Part shown: piece after piece, positions 1 to 6,785 of the stretch
Numbering within the stretch: the first letter of the stretch is position 1
How the letters are laid out: each line of letters begins with the position of its first letter
From: an uncultured Desulfobulbaceae bacterium
GTDB lineage: Bacteria; Desulfobacterota; Desulfobulbia; Desulfobulbales; Desulfobulbaceae
NCBI GenBank assembly: GCA_945787305.1
Contig: CALZIH010000267.1
Coordinates: 1 to 8,154, forward strand
Length of the DNA: 8,154 bases
Direction of reading: 5' to 3'
Position numbers and translations under genes: made by a program
The notes under the pieces: generated by a model
What the model was told of the DNA's origin: nothing
The model's input: the letters and a program-made list of their open reading frames with translations, nothing else
Database searches by the model: none

Positions 1-5
1 TCAAC

Positions 6-103
6 TGATCACTTTATTAAAAATCGCTATATTTTTTTTTGATTTTCAGGCAACCATGATAATATGGCAATATAATTATTGCTTTTACTGTAGGTAGTGA
101 TCA
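6..103. repeat. Inverted repeat pair TGATCACT / AGTGATCA upstream of the first gene
   Basis: TGATCACT at 6-13 is matched by its exact reverse complement AGTGATCA at 96-103. The two copies flank a very AT-rich stretch with a run of T at 32-40 and a TATAAT hexamer at 71-76. The second copy ends 13 nt before the start codon at 117. Each half contains the palindrome TGATCA, so a dimeric regulator could bind either. No convincing -35 element lies 16-18 nt before TATAAT, so I do not call a promoter. Eight-base matches can also occur by chance. Confidence 0.3.
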
Positions 104-116
104 ACCTGGGTAGCTT

Positions 117-1211
117 ATGAAGAAAAAGGAAGAAAAATTTCGTGATGCGATATTCGTTATTGTTAATGAAGAGTCATGTCCGCTCTACAGCACCGGTGAG
201 GAAATAAAGGTTGAAAGCTACGGCCTGTCGATATCAAACTACAAGCCAGGCTGTCTCTATCTCGCCAGGCAGGTCGCCACCGTTGTCGCTTCAAAGGAGA
301 GTTTGGGAGGAATAACAAAAATTTCCACCCAAAAAACCAGGTACGATTGCGGTGGCTGTGAAGGACTGATCCATTTCGAGTACAAAAAAGATAGAGATTT
401 TGCCACCCTGCAGATGAAACTGCTCGAAGAGGCAGAAGAAAAGCGCCGAAAAAAGCACCTCGAAAAATACTTTGGGGTTCTGCGTAAGATCAAAATATTT
501 GCCCCTCTGGAAGATGATGCGCTGGCAGACCTTACGGTACTCCTTGAGTTCAAATCCATTCCTTTTGGCAAGGTGGTCGTCAAAAAAGGGTCTCCCGGCA
601 CCAACCTTTTTATCATATTACAGGGCCAGGTTGAGGTAAGAGCTGACGATGGCAGCAAACTGGTAGACCTAGGAGCAGGAGAAATGTTTGGCGAGATGAG
701 CCTGCTTTCATCAGAGCCGTTCCCACACTCCATAGTTTCTCTCAACACTTCGCAACTGGCGCTACTCAGTGTTAAAAATTTCAAAGAAATATTGAAAAAT
801 CACCCGGTACTGCAGATGTTTTTATTCAAGCTGCTGGTAGACCGGGCCCAGGCAATGACCCTTAAATCTGGAAATATCGCATCAGGAATGACCGGAAAAC
901 TTTCCGAAATAGCGCCGGTGGACCTCTTTCAGCTTATCCATGCCAGCGGCAAAACAGGGACAATCGACATCAGTCTTGACACTGGCCGCTGGATGATTTT
1001 TTTCCGAGATGGTGAAATTGTACACGCCGGTTACCGAAAGCTCCGAAAAAAGGAAGCCGTTTATGCACTTCTTGGCATGACAAGTGGTCATTTCAGTTAC
1101 ACCAAGGGTATCCCTGATATATTGAACAACGCACCCCCCCTTGGCGGTTTTATGTCAATGATGATGGAGGGGGTGCAAAGTCTTGATGAAAGCCAGGACG
1201 CGACCACCTGA
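117..1211 (+). CDS. Cyclic-nucleotide-binding-fold protein with Cys-containing N-terminal domain and C-terminal DUF4388 (PATAN) domain
   Basis: A 364-residue protein without signal peptide or membrane segment, so probably cytoplasmic. Residues 1-90 form a small domain with four cysteines (C21, C46, C78, C81, the last two as CxxC). It resembles TIGR04076-type domains, but I am not sure of that. Residues 95-117 are a charged helix-like linker. Residues 118-245 match the cNMP-binding (Crp/Fnr effector) fold, with the phosphate-cassette motif FGEMSLL at 191-197. The next segment reads PFPHSIV, so the Arg that normally follows in P-R-[ST]-A is Phe here and cAMP binding is doubtful. Residues 257-330 match DUF4388, including FRDGEIVHA; this domain is common in deltaproteobacterial regulators. 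No helix-turn-helix is visible, so it is probably a protein-interacting regulator rather than a transcription factor. An in-frame TAG at 111-113 makes ATG 117 the only reasonable start, although its ribosome binding site is weak. Confidence 0.9.
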   Translation: MKKKEEKFRDAIFVIVNEESCPLYSTGEEIKVESYGLSISNYKPGCLYLARQVATVVASKESLGGITKISTQKTRYDCGGCEGLIHFEYKKDRDFATLQMKLLEEAEEKRRKKHLEKYFGVLRKIKIFAPLEDDALADLTVLLEFKSIPFGKVVVKKGSPGTNLFIILQGQVEVRADDGSKLVDLGAGEMFGEMSLLSSEPFPHSIVSLNTSQLALLSVKNFKEILKNHPVLQMFLFKLLVDRAQAMTLKSGNIASGMTGKLSEIAPVDLFQLIHASGKTGTIDISLDTGRWMIFFRDGEIVHAGYRKLRKKEAVYALLGMTSGHFSYTKGIPDILNNAPPLGGFMSMMMEGVQSLDESQDATT

Positions 1212-1290
1212 ATGTTGGTGATATTTTTTTAGCATCCTAACCATCAAATTTAATAGTACCTCTCCAAAGCTCAGCGAGTTCTGCTTGGCA

Positions 1291-1812
1291 CTATCTTCCG
1301 TCGCAGCCGTTTCGACAGTCACGATTTACCGTACCTGCAGCACAGGGACGATCTAAGTTGTAATCCCACTGCGTACAAACGAGAGCTTGATTTCGCCGAC
1401 CTTGACCGGGTTTGTTGTGATATCGCCGTTGGTTATTTCCATCTCCCCGGTAATGTTAATTCTCTCTTCGATCATCATGAAGAATCCAGCGCTCATCTCG
1501 CCAATACTCAGCATCGTCTCTGAATCCACGGTGAGTATCGCTGTGGTATCGTCCTCGAGAACAAACTATATTGCTCTGGCAGATTCGATATCGCCCACCA
1601 GAGGTATCATCGCAAAATGTTGCATACTTCTGACCGGGCTAGCAAACGGCCTTATGTGTATTCAACCCTAGCGCTGCACAGGCTCCACCTGATCCAGGAA
1701 TATAGTTTGGGAGAATCCTCCATCCCCCGGAACATTCGGCGGCGAGAGCGACTGAAGATGCCAATATCAGAGCAGCGGCAACAACGAGAGCGTTGCATAT
1801 TAGTTTTTTCAT
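1291..1812 (-). pseudogene. Decayed gene for a Cys-rich secreted protein
   Basis: On the minus strand, ATG at 1812-1810 begins a clear signal peptide (MKKLICNALVVAAALILA..., ending ASSVALA) followed by AECSGGW. The frame continues through Cys-rich sequence (GGACAALGLNTHKAVC) to a TAG at 1641-1639, then resumes with PGQKYATFCDD and GGRYRICQSNIVC, ending at 1561. Coding character then moves to another frame (codons 1559-1380, with segments TTAILTVDSETMLSIGEMSA and INITGEMEITNGD). It returns to the first frame at 1377 with CTQWDYNLDRPCAAGTVNRD and CRNGCDGR, stopping at 1293-1291. One nonsense codon and two opposite indels would repair to about 172 residues with roughly ten cysteines. I do not recognise the family. 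The Cys spacing suggests a disulphide-rich periplasmic or extracellular protein. It converges with the regulator gene at 117-1211. The split into frames is read directly; the ancestral protein is inference. Confidence 0.72.
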
Positions 1813-2053
1813 AACATTTCTGCTTCTGTTTTTACCTGGTTGTTGAAGTCAGTGATGATTCCCCTTAGCCTCCTCTTTGTTTCAAAAGGGTTAAAGAAAT
1901 TGAGAGCTTCTTTCTTTGTCATCACTTTTAACACCGGATACAGGGAGAAGATAGTGGACATCATTAGATGTAGGTTCCCTATTAATCTTATGGGTATCTT
2001 ATGTCGAGCCCATGTCGGGTGCTTTGATGTGGGTATTAGGGACGTTTCGGACT
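1813..2053. other. Non-coding stretch between two gene remnants, with imperfect inverted repeats
   Basis: No reading frame here has coding character. Plus-strand arms TCCCTA (1976-1981) and TAGGGA (2037-2042) are complementary and enclose a shorter ATGGG (1990-1994) / CCCAT (2009-2013) pair. Nearer the remnant start, CCTCTTTG and CAAAAGGG around 1870-1891 are imperfectly complementary, and TTAAAGAAA / TTTCTTT around 1891-1918 is a second loose pair. The segment would be the 5' region of the minus-strand Cys-rich gene, so it may hold its old promoter or leader. No standard promoter was identified. Confidence 0.3.
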
Positions 2054-2343
2054 TTATTTTGTTTTTATCACCACAAAAGCATCATGACCATTCTCTCTGG
2101 CGAAGTATGCCAATAATGTGGCAAAGCAAATTCGTCTGGAACTTTGGAAATATATCAGTACCAGGTTCCTTTCATTGGTTGCTTGCTGCAACCTGCGAAA
2201 AAGAGGTGGTAATACCCCCGGCCATCCCTTTCGAAAAGCCGTCCAGAATAGCTGGTAATCGAATACAACCCTCCAGATATAAACTGGTACCTATACCACG
2301 CCGTTCCACGCCCTCCTTCCCCTCTGATCCCGATTGTCCCCAA
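2054..2343 (-). pseudogene. Remnant of an unidentified gene, C-terminal part
   Basis: The minus strand is open from 2343 to a TGA at 2157-2155 and reads, in part, GTAWYRYQFISGGLYSITSY and RGYYHLFFAGCSKQPMKGTW. The same frame continues after the TGA with YISKVPDEFALPHYWHTSP. Coding sense then shifts by two bases at the tract GAGAGA (2097-2092) and ends ENGHDAFVVIKTK at a TAA (2056-2054). Taking TGA as a former TGG (Trp), and one GA unit as a slippage insertion, gives one continuous stretch of about 95 residues. It is aromatic- and glycine-rich. The N-terminus is missing: an in-frame TAA lies at 2346-2344, directly before the first codon, which is TTG. I do not recognise the family. It could be one cistron upstream of the Cys-rich remnant on the same strand. 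Confidence 0.55.
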
Positions 2344-2383
2344 TTAACAGCATGATAATTGCATAATTTTTAGTAGAAGAACG

Positions 2384-2411
2384 TTGATAAAACTCTAAAG
2401 CTCCATAAATA
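2384..2411 (+). promoter_or_regulatory. Weak candidate promoter for the first beta-helix gene
   Basis: TTGATA at 2384-2389 matches five of six bases of the sigma-70 -35 consensus. After 16 nt, TAAATA at 2406-2411 is a poor -10 element (three of six). The surrounding 2344-2430 stretch is AT-rich and otherwise without coding character. It lies about 90 nt before the chosen start at 2502, the only gap in which a promoter for that gene could lie close by. Confidence 0.25.
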
Positions 2412-2490
2412 AACACTTTTTTTAACTTGATGCCAATTACGAATTACGAAATGGCAACAAGATTGCTCCATTCATCATCCGAACGACATA

Positions 2491-2495
2491 GAGGA
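2491..2495 (+). promoter_or_regulatory. Ribosome binding site GAGGA deciding the start at 2502
   Basis: GAGGA is followed by a 6-nt spacer and ATG at 2502, which opens directly into a signal peptide. The same frame extends upstream to a TTG at 2427. That start has no Shine-Dalgarno sequence and would place 25 polar residues before the hydrophobic segment. Confidence 0.6.
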
Positions 2496-3978
2496 CACAC
2501 AATGGCATCAGAAAAGGTTTCTTCATTCCTCGCAGTACTGCTTATACTGCTTATCCCGGTTACTGTGCTTTTGTTTTCCACAGCAAACTCTCATGGCGCC
2601 TCATATTATGTCAGAAGTACCTCATGTTCAAACGGTGGTTCCGGTACTAGCGGCAGCCCATATTGTACCATTAGTTACGCCCTGGGAAGAGCGGGCAGTG
2701 GGGACACAATCTATGTCTATACCGGCACCTATAACGAGGATCTATCCATAAATAGTGCTGTTACCTTACGCAACGTAAGCGGAAATGCACCGAGGATTGT
2801 GGCGAACAGCGCCAATTTCATTCGCATGGAGGGTCCCTCAAATGTAACCATTGATGGTCTTATCTTTGACGACTCAGCCGGTAACGGAAACTCCCTGATC
2901 TATCTTGAAGGGACCGCAACCGGGATTGCGATCAGGAACTGTGAGTTCATCGGCCATTCAAACAATACAGAAACCGGCATTGCACTTAGTGGAAGTGTTT
3001 CCGTTGAGATCACAGGCAATATAATCAGAGATATGCAGTACGCAGGCATTAGCTACGTAGAACGCAGCACCCCTATTTCCAACGCCACCGTAACCATTCA
3101 GGGAAACACTATTTATGGAAATCAACGTTCAGGGATATTCCTGGAAGGAACGGGCACGGGAAACACTGTCTCTATCGGCGGTGATGGTATAGCCGCCAAC
3201 ACGATCTACAATAACGGCAGCTGGGGTTCGCGCGGAGTTGGTATACGGCTGAAAAATTTAACCAACGTCAGCATTGACAACAACAACATCTACAGTAACG
3301 GCAAAACTGGAATATTACTGGAAAATGTCGACACCGTTGCACCGCATGTCAGCCGCAACACTATCCATGACAACTTCTCCTCCGGTATAAATATCGGAGG
3401 CGACTCAGACCTGACCATCGGCACCAACAATGAAATTTACAGCAACGGTCAATCCGGGATCGTTTTCTATGTCGGTACCAACAGTTCCATTCTCTATAGG
3501 GGCGGTGCTTCCACCGGTCCGGTAAACATAAGCGGTAACGATATCCACACCAATGGGAACGCTGGCATCACAGTCATTGACAGGGTGACGGGTACGATAA
3601 CCATTGACGGTAATACTATCCATGAAAACACCTATGCGGGCATCGCACTTTTTAACAACTGCACAGCAAACATTTACGATAACGAAATATATGGACACAC
3701 TTGGACTTCAGGCATATTTACAGGAGCCTGGGTCGGCGTTCCTCCGCCCATGTCAATGGCTTTCAACAAAGCTAACGGCCCGGTGCAACTGACAATCAGC
3801 CGTAATAAAATCCACGATAATCTTTCCGGGATGCGACTGGATCATGCCTCCGGAACAATCAGTAACAACCTGGTCTACAACAATACTAAAGCAGGCATCC
3901 GTTTCAGCGGCAATAATCAAGCACCCTACGCACCCTTTGGATCATCATGGGGCATTACGTCGCTGACCAACAATACCC

Positions 3979-4021
3979 TGGCCGACAACGGTACGGCAAC
4001 CGACATATACGATGTCGATAG
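3979..4021 (+). repeat. 43-nt block identical in both beta-helix genes
   Basis: Positions 3979-4021 are identical base for base to 6262-6304 in the paralogue, encoding the segment around ADNGTATDIYDVDS. A second identical block of 39 nt pairs 4227-4265 with 6572-6610 (NFTGNPNEIFDD). The two blocks flank the region lost from copy 1, and the first ends exactly where the copies diverge at the break. Confidence 0.85.
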
Positions 4022-4045
4022 CTGATCGACTTTTCGATGATCAGC
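4021..4045. repeat. Quasi-palindrome at the frameshift junction
   Basis: The left arm GCTGATCGA (4021-4029) faces TCGATGATCAGC (4034-4045) across CTTT. The arms are exact reverse complements except for three extra bases in the right arm. The stop TGA (4023-4025) that ends copy 1 lies inside the left arm. The intact paralogue has no such inverted repeat at the matching place (6304-6390), so the structure arose with the rearrangement. Confidence 0.6.
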
Positions 4046-4425
4046 CGGTAGGTAATGCCTCCCAAGCACCAAGGACCATCGAGAACAACATCGCCGCCTA
4101 TAATGCAGCTTCAGGCATACGCGATGCCTCCTGCACAGCTACTCGCGACTACAATCTCTATTACTCCAACAACGGTACCATAACGGGAGTGCGCCAACAG
4201 TTAGGTGGCTGTTATAGTGGCACAGCACCCAACTTTACAGGGAACCCCAATGAAATCTTTGACGATCCCCTGTTCGTTGACAGAGTTGATTACCAGCTGC
4301 TGTTTGGCTCTCCGGGGTTAAACAACGGCAGTGACGGTCTGGACATGGGGGCCTATGGAGGAGCAAATCCATTGGCCTGGTAGATATGTTTATTCCTTTG
4401 CAGACTATCGGATCGATAGCATGAA

Positions 4426-4453
4426 TTGGCATGATATCTGCCTTACATATAAT
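4426..4453 (+). promoter_or_regulatory. Candidate sigma-70 promoter for the 4710-8015 operon
   Basis: TTGGCA (4426-4431, five of six consensus bases) and a perfect TATAAT (4448-4453) are separated by 16 nt. Transcription would start near 4460, giving a leader of about 250 nt. This is the best promoter match in the window. The inverted repeat CTATCG/CGATAG ends 6 nt before the -35 element and could be an activator or repressor site. Confidence 0.5.
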
Positions 4454-4582
4454 AGAAAAAATCTAAAATAGAGCATATCAACATGTAAAATGAGAACCGG
4501 TGAAGAGCTGGATTGAAAGCACAATTTACACGGTATTCAAACCAGATCTAAGCCCTAGTGAAACAACTTAACAGGCAATACC

Positions 4583-4612
4583 CAGGCCACTTTTCCGGAA
4601 AATTTGCGCCTG
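4583..4612 (+). repeat. Hairpin with an inner TTTTCCGGAAAA palindrome in the leader
   Basis: CAGGC at 4583-4587 pairs with GCCTG at 4608-4612. Inside it, TTTTCC (4591-4596) pairs with GGAAAA (4597-4602); as that has no loop, its inner bases must stay open in RNA. There is no downstream U-tract, which argues against an intrinsic terminator. It could act in the leader RNA or as a DNA binding site. Confidence 0.35.
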
Positions 4613-4695
4613 CCAAGCCAACTGCCGTAGCAAACAAACGACAAATTTGTAACCACTGAACCACGAGATCGTAACAGGAAGCTTACTTTCTGGCC

Positions 4696-4701
4696 AAGGA
4701 G
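4696..4701 (+). promoter_or_regulatory. Ribosome binding site AAGGAG for the second beta-helix gene
   Basis: AAGGAG is a strong Shine-Dalgarno sequence, 8 nt before ATG 4710. It fixes that start over the in-frame Met at residue 7. Confidence 0.75.
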
Positions 4702-4709
4702 TCCAAGAA

Positions 4710-6728
4710 ATGGAAAAAGCGCATGGGATGCAAAACGAAATAATTTTCCTACTTTTCGTTATGTTCAGCATAATGCTTTTTAGCTTGAGCTGTTCTGCGC
4801 AAGCAGCGTCACTGTATGTTGACGTTGCCGCCTGTCCCGGTCCGGGCACTGGAACTGCGGGTGATCCGTTCTGTTCCATTCAGCATGCCATAGACCAGGC
4901 GACCAGTGGTGACGATGTCCTCGTTGTCGCAGGAACCTATGATGAAGTCCTCGTTATGAAATCCGGAGTCGATGTCTTGGCTGCCGGAGCGACGGCCCCT
5001 CAAATTTATCCCATCTCGATAACAACGTCGATAAACATGATCCTTTTCGACGGGGTTGACGACGTCACCTTCGATGGCTTTATCCTGAACGCGACCGGAG
5101 GTGCCGGCATCGCTTCAGGTAAAGGGATTTTTAAAATGGATTGTGCGACCAATTCATCCTGCCTCAATATAGCTGTAAGTAATTGCGAGCTCATTGGAGA
5201 TCCATTCTTCTACTCACCTAAAGGCAGCGTTGGTTTCACCTTGGATGGTGAAATGGAGCTGACGATTGCCGACAATACCATCTACAACAACTGTTTTGCC
5301 GGCATAGGGGCCGGAGGCTTGGGAGGCCACTACCTTATCAACAGTACCCTGACTATCACCGGCAACACAATATACGATAACGGTGCGGCTGGTATCTATC
5401 TGGTGGGAAACGGAACCGGAAATCGCGTGATCATAGGGCAGAATGGAGTCAACGGAGGAAATAGCCTGACAAACAACGGGTATCGCGAATATTTCGGCAC
5501 GTCAGCCGGGATCAGGCTGAACGGAGTGGACCAGGCGAGCATTGAAAATAACAATATAACAACAAGTAATGGAGCGGGAATCAATTTTATCAGCGTCTCC
5601 ACGGTAGCTCCACATATCAGCAATAATGACATTCATGCGAACAACCAGGCCGGTATCAATATCGGAGGTGCTTCACAGGTAACGATAGGCAGCAACAATA
5701 ATATCTACGATAACGTCCATGCCGGGATTTCGTTTTTTGCAGAGACCAACAGTAACTTCAACAGTGTTCCTGCCAGCTCACTGCCTGTATCCATTACGGG
5801 TAATGCTATCTATGGGAACGGACTGGCAGGAGTAGCGATTATTGACCATGTCACCGGAACGGTGACCGTTGACGGCAACGATATCTATCAAAATACGAAA
5901 GCGGGAATCGGCATATTCAATGCCGCTGACGTGCTTATTCAAAACAACGAAATCCACACCCATACTACTGCGGCCGGCATCTTCACCGGCGATTGGTCCG
6001 GTACCTACCCTCCTGATCCAGCAGCCCCTCCTTCATCAATGAGTTTTGATCGAACCAATGGTCCAGCAAATCTAACCATACGAATGAATAAGATATATGG
6101 AAACCGTAGCGGCATGCGGCTTGATCATGCCTCTGGAACAATCAGCAACAACCTGGTTCATGACAATACCAAAGCAGGCATCCGTTTCAGTGGCAACAAC
6201 ATCTCACCCTATGCACCTTTTGCCGCATCCTGGGGCATTACCTCGCTGACCAACAACACTATGGCCGACAACGGTACGGCAACCGACATATACGATGTCG
6301 ATAGTAACTATCTTTATACAGAGCGTCGTGGAGGCGGAATGGCCTATGACGACATTAATGACACTGCAGGCCGGACATTTTTTGATCCGCCGGTGAAAAA
6401 TATAGACCAGGGGCCAACAACCATCGAGAATAATATAGCAGCCTATAATGCAGCCGCCGGTATACGAGAATCCAGCTGTTCTTCAGCCCGGGATTACAAC
6501 CTCTACTATTCAAATAACGGCACCATAACCGGCGTTCGCCCACAGACATCAGGCTGTTCCAATGGTACAGGACCCAACTTTACAGGGAACCCCAATGAAA
6601 TCTTTGACGACCCTTTGTTTGTCGATAGGGTTGACTATCAACTGCTGTTTGGCTCACCGGCCATAAACAGCGGCAGTGACGGCCTGGACATGGGGGCCTA
6701 CGGCGGAAGCACCCCCCTTACTTGGTAA
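4710..6728 (+). CDS. Secreted right-handed parallel beta-helix repeat protein, copy 2 (intact)
   Basis: A 672-residue protein. Residues 11-32 are a signal peptide (IIFLLFVMFSIMLF...), probably cleaved near AQA-A at 32/33. Residues 34-90 form an N-terminal cap with C42 and C55, conserved in copy 1, and SGDDVLVVAGTY. Residues 115-525 carry about ten rungs of the beta-helix pattern, such as LTITGNTIYDNGAAGIYL and VTVDGNDIYQNTKAGIGI, of the Beta_helix/NosD type with asparagine ladders. Residues 560-672 are a C-terminal region ending in DGLDMGAYGG, a common closing motif of such proteins. Family members are carbohydrate-active enzymes, adhesins or surface proteins. I see no recognisable catalytic residues, so binding or structural work outside the cytoplasm is the safer reading. 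It is a tandem duplicate of 2502-4383, with near-identity in the C-terminal third and much lower similarity in the N-terminal half. The propeller-FnIII gene follows 57 nt downstream, probably in the same operon. Confidence 0.92.
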   Translation: MEKAHGMQNEIIFLLFVMFSIMLFSLSCSAQAASLYVDVAACPGPGTGTAGDPFCSIQHAIDQATSGDDVLVVAGTYDEVLVMKSGVDVLAAGATAPQIYPISITTSINMILFDGVDDVTFDGFILNATGGAGIASGKGIFKMDCATNSSCLNIAVSNCELIGDPFFYSPKGSVGFTLDGEMELTIADNTIYNNCFAGIGAGGLGGHYLINSTLTITGNTIYDNGAAGIYLVGNGTGNRVIIGQNGVNGGNSLTNNGYREYFGTSAGIRLNGVDQASIENNNITTSNGAGINFISVSTVAPHISNNDIHANNQAGINIGGASQVTIGSNNNIYDNVHAGISFFAETNSNFNSVPASSLPVSITGNAIYGNGLAGVAIIDHVTGTVTVDGNDIYQNTKAGIGIFNAADVLIQNNEIHTHTTAAGIFTGDWSGTYPPDPAAPPSSMSFDRTNGPANLTIRMNKIYGNRSGMRLDHASGTISNNLVHDNTKAGIRFSGNNISPYAPFAASWGITSLTNNTMADNGTATDIYDVDSNYLYTERRGGGMAYDDINDTAGRTFFDPPVKNIDQGPTTIENNIAAYNAAAGIRESSCSSARDYNLYYSNNGTITGVRPQTSGCSNGTGPNFTGNPNEIFDDPLFVDRVDYQLLFGSPAINSGSDGLDMGAYGGSTPLTW

Positions 6729-6773
6729 CTGCCAAAAATGAGAAAAGAGATTAAGACCAACGCTAGACCACAG

Positions 6774-6778
6774 AAAGG
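6774..6778 (+). promoter_or_regulatory. Ribosome binding site AAAGG deciding the start at 6786
   Basis: AAAGG lies 7 nt before ATG 6786, which opens a compact signal peptide. The alternative ATG at 6738 has no ribosome binding site and would add 16 polar residues in front of that peptide. Confidence 0.6.
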
Positions 6779-6785
6779 CCAAGTT

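Larger units (their letters stand above)
2502..4383 (+). pseudogene. Secreted right-handed parallel beta-helix protein, copy 1, frameshifted
   Basis: From ATG 2502 the frame runs 507 residues to TGA 4023-4025. A signal peptide (FLAVLLILLIPVTVLLFSTA, cleavage near SHGA) is followed by an N-terminal cap with two cysteines (TSCSNGG... and PYCTI) and SGDTIYVYTGTY, typical of pectate-lyase-like cell-surface proteins. About ten beta-helix rungs of the pattern xIxxNxIxxNxxxGI follow. The rest of the protein (FDDQPVGNASQAPRTIENN onward, ending GLDMGAYGGANPLAW) lies in the next frame, open from 4012 to 4383. Against the intact paralogue at 4710-6728, about 62 nt are missing between DVDS and FDDQPV, which removes roughly 21 residues and shifts the frame. 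The C-terminal part could be reinitiated at ATG 4012, which overlaps the stop, but it would lack a signal peptide. A truncated product of 507 residues might still be exported and fold, so loss of function is likely rather than proven. Confidence 0.85.
4384..4709 (+). other. Long leader region of the second beta-helix gene, with several inverted repeats
   Basis: These 326 nt hold no supported gene. From left to right: CTATCG-GAT-CGATAG at 4405-4419, a short perfect hairpin without a following T-run and so a poor terminator; the promoter at 4426-4453; CAGGC (4583-4587) facing GCCTG (4608-4612) around the perfect palindrome TTTTCCGGAAAA (4591-4602); and the palindrome ACAAATTTGT (4641-4650), which is operator-like. 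AGGCA near 4573-4577 can also pair with TGCC at 4611-4614, an alternative to the main stem. This may be a structured regulatory leader. I could not match it to a known riboswitch. Confidence 0.4.

Noticed and set aside
1387..1671. Plus-strand open frame, Ile/Ser-rich, 94 codons
   Set aside because: It is the complement of the decayed minus-strand gene. Its composition (runs of I, S, P) is typical of an antisense shadow, and it has no ribosome binding site.
1840..2355. Plus-strand open frame of 171 codons
   Set aside because: No ribosome binding site and mixed composition. It spans two different minus-strand elements, one of which has better coding sense, so it is probably fortuitous.
2427..2501. 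Upstream TTG start for the first beta-helix gene
   Set aside because: No Shine-Dalgarno sequence, and it would put 25 polar residues before the signal peptide. ATG 2502 with GAGGA is better.
3405..3698. Minus-strand open frames inside the beta-helix and propeller genes
   Set aside because: They are shadows of well-supported plus-strand coding, without ribosome binding sites or sensible protein features.
2800..4000. CRISPR-like or tandem DNA repeats
   Set aside because: The periodicity is at protein level (beta-helix rungs). The DNA of successive rungs differs, with no identical repeat and spacer pattern.
4012..4025. Programmed ribosomal frameshift joining the two halves of copy 1
   Set aside because: There is no slippery heptamer, and about 21 residues present in the paralogue are missing, which points to a deletion rather than recoding.
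4012..4383. Separate small gene of 123 codons
   Set aside because: It aligns with the C-terminus of the paralogue and has no start signal of its own, so it is the downstream half of the frameshifted copy 1.
4560..4660. Cyclic-di-GMP (GEMM) type riboswitch
   Set aside because: A few short matches (ACAGGCAATACC, CCAAGCC, TGCCGTAGC), but the conserved core order and spacing are not there. Left as an unnamed structured leader.
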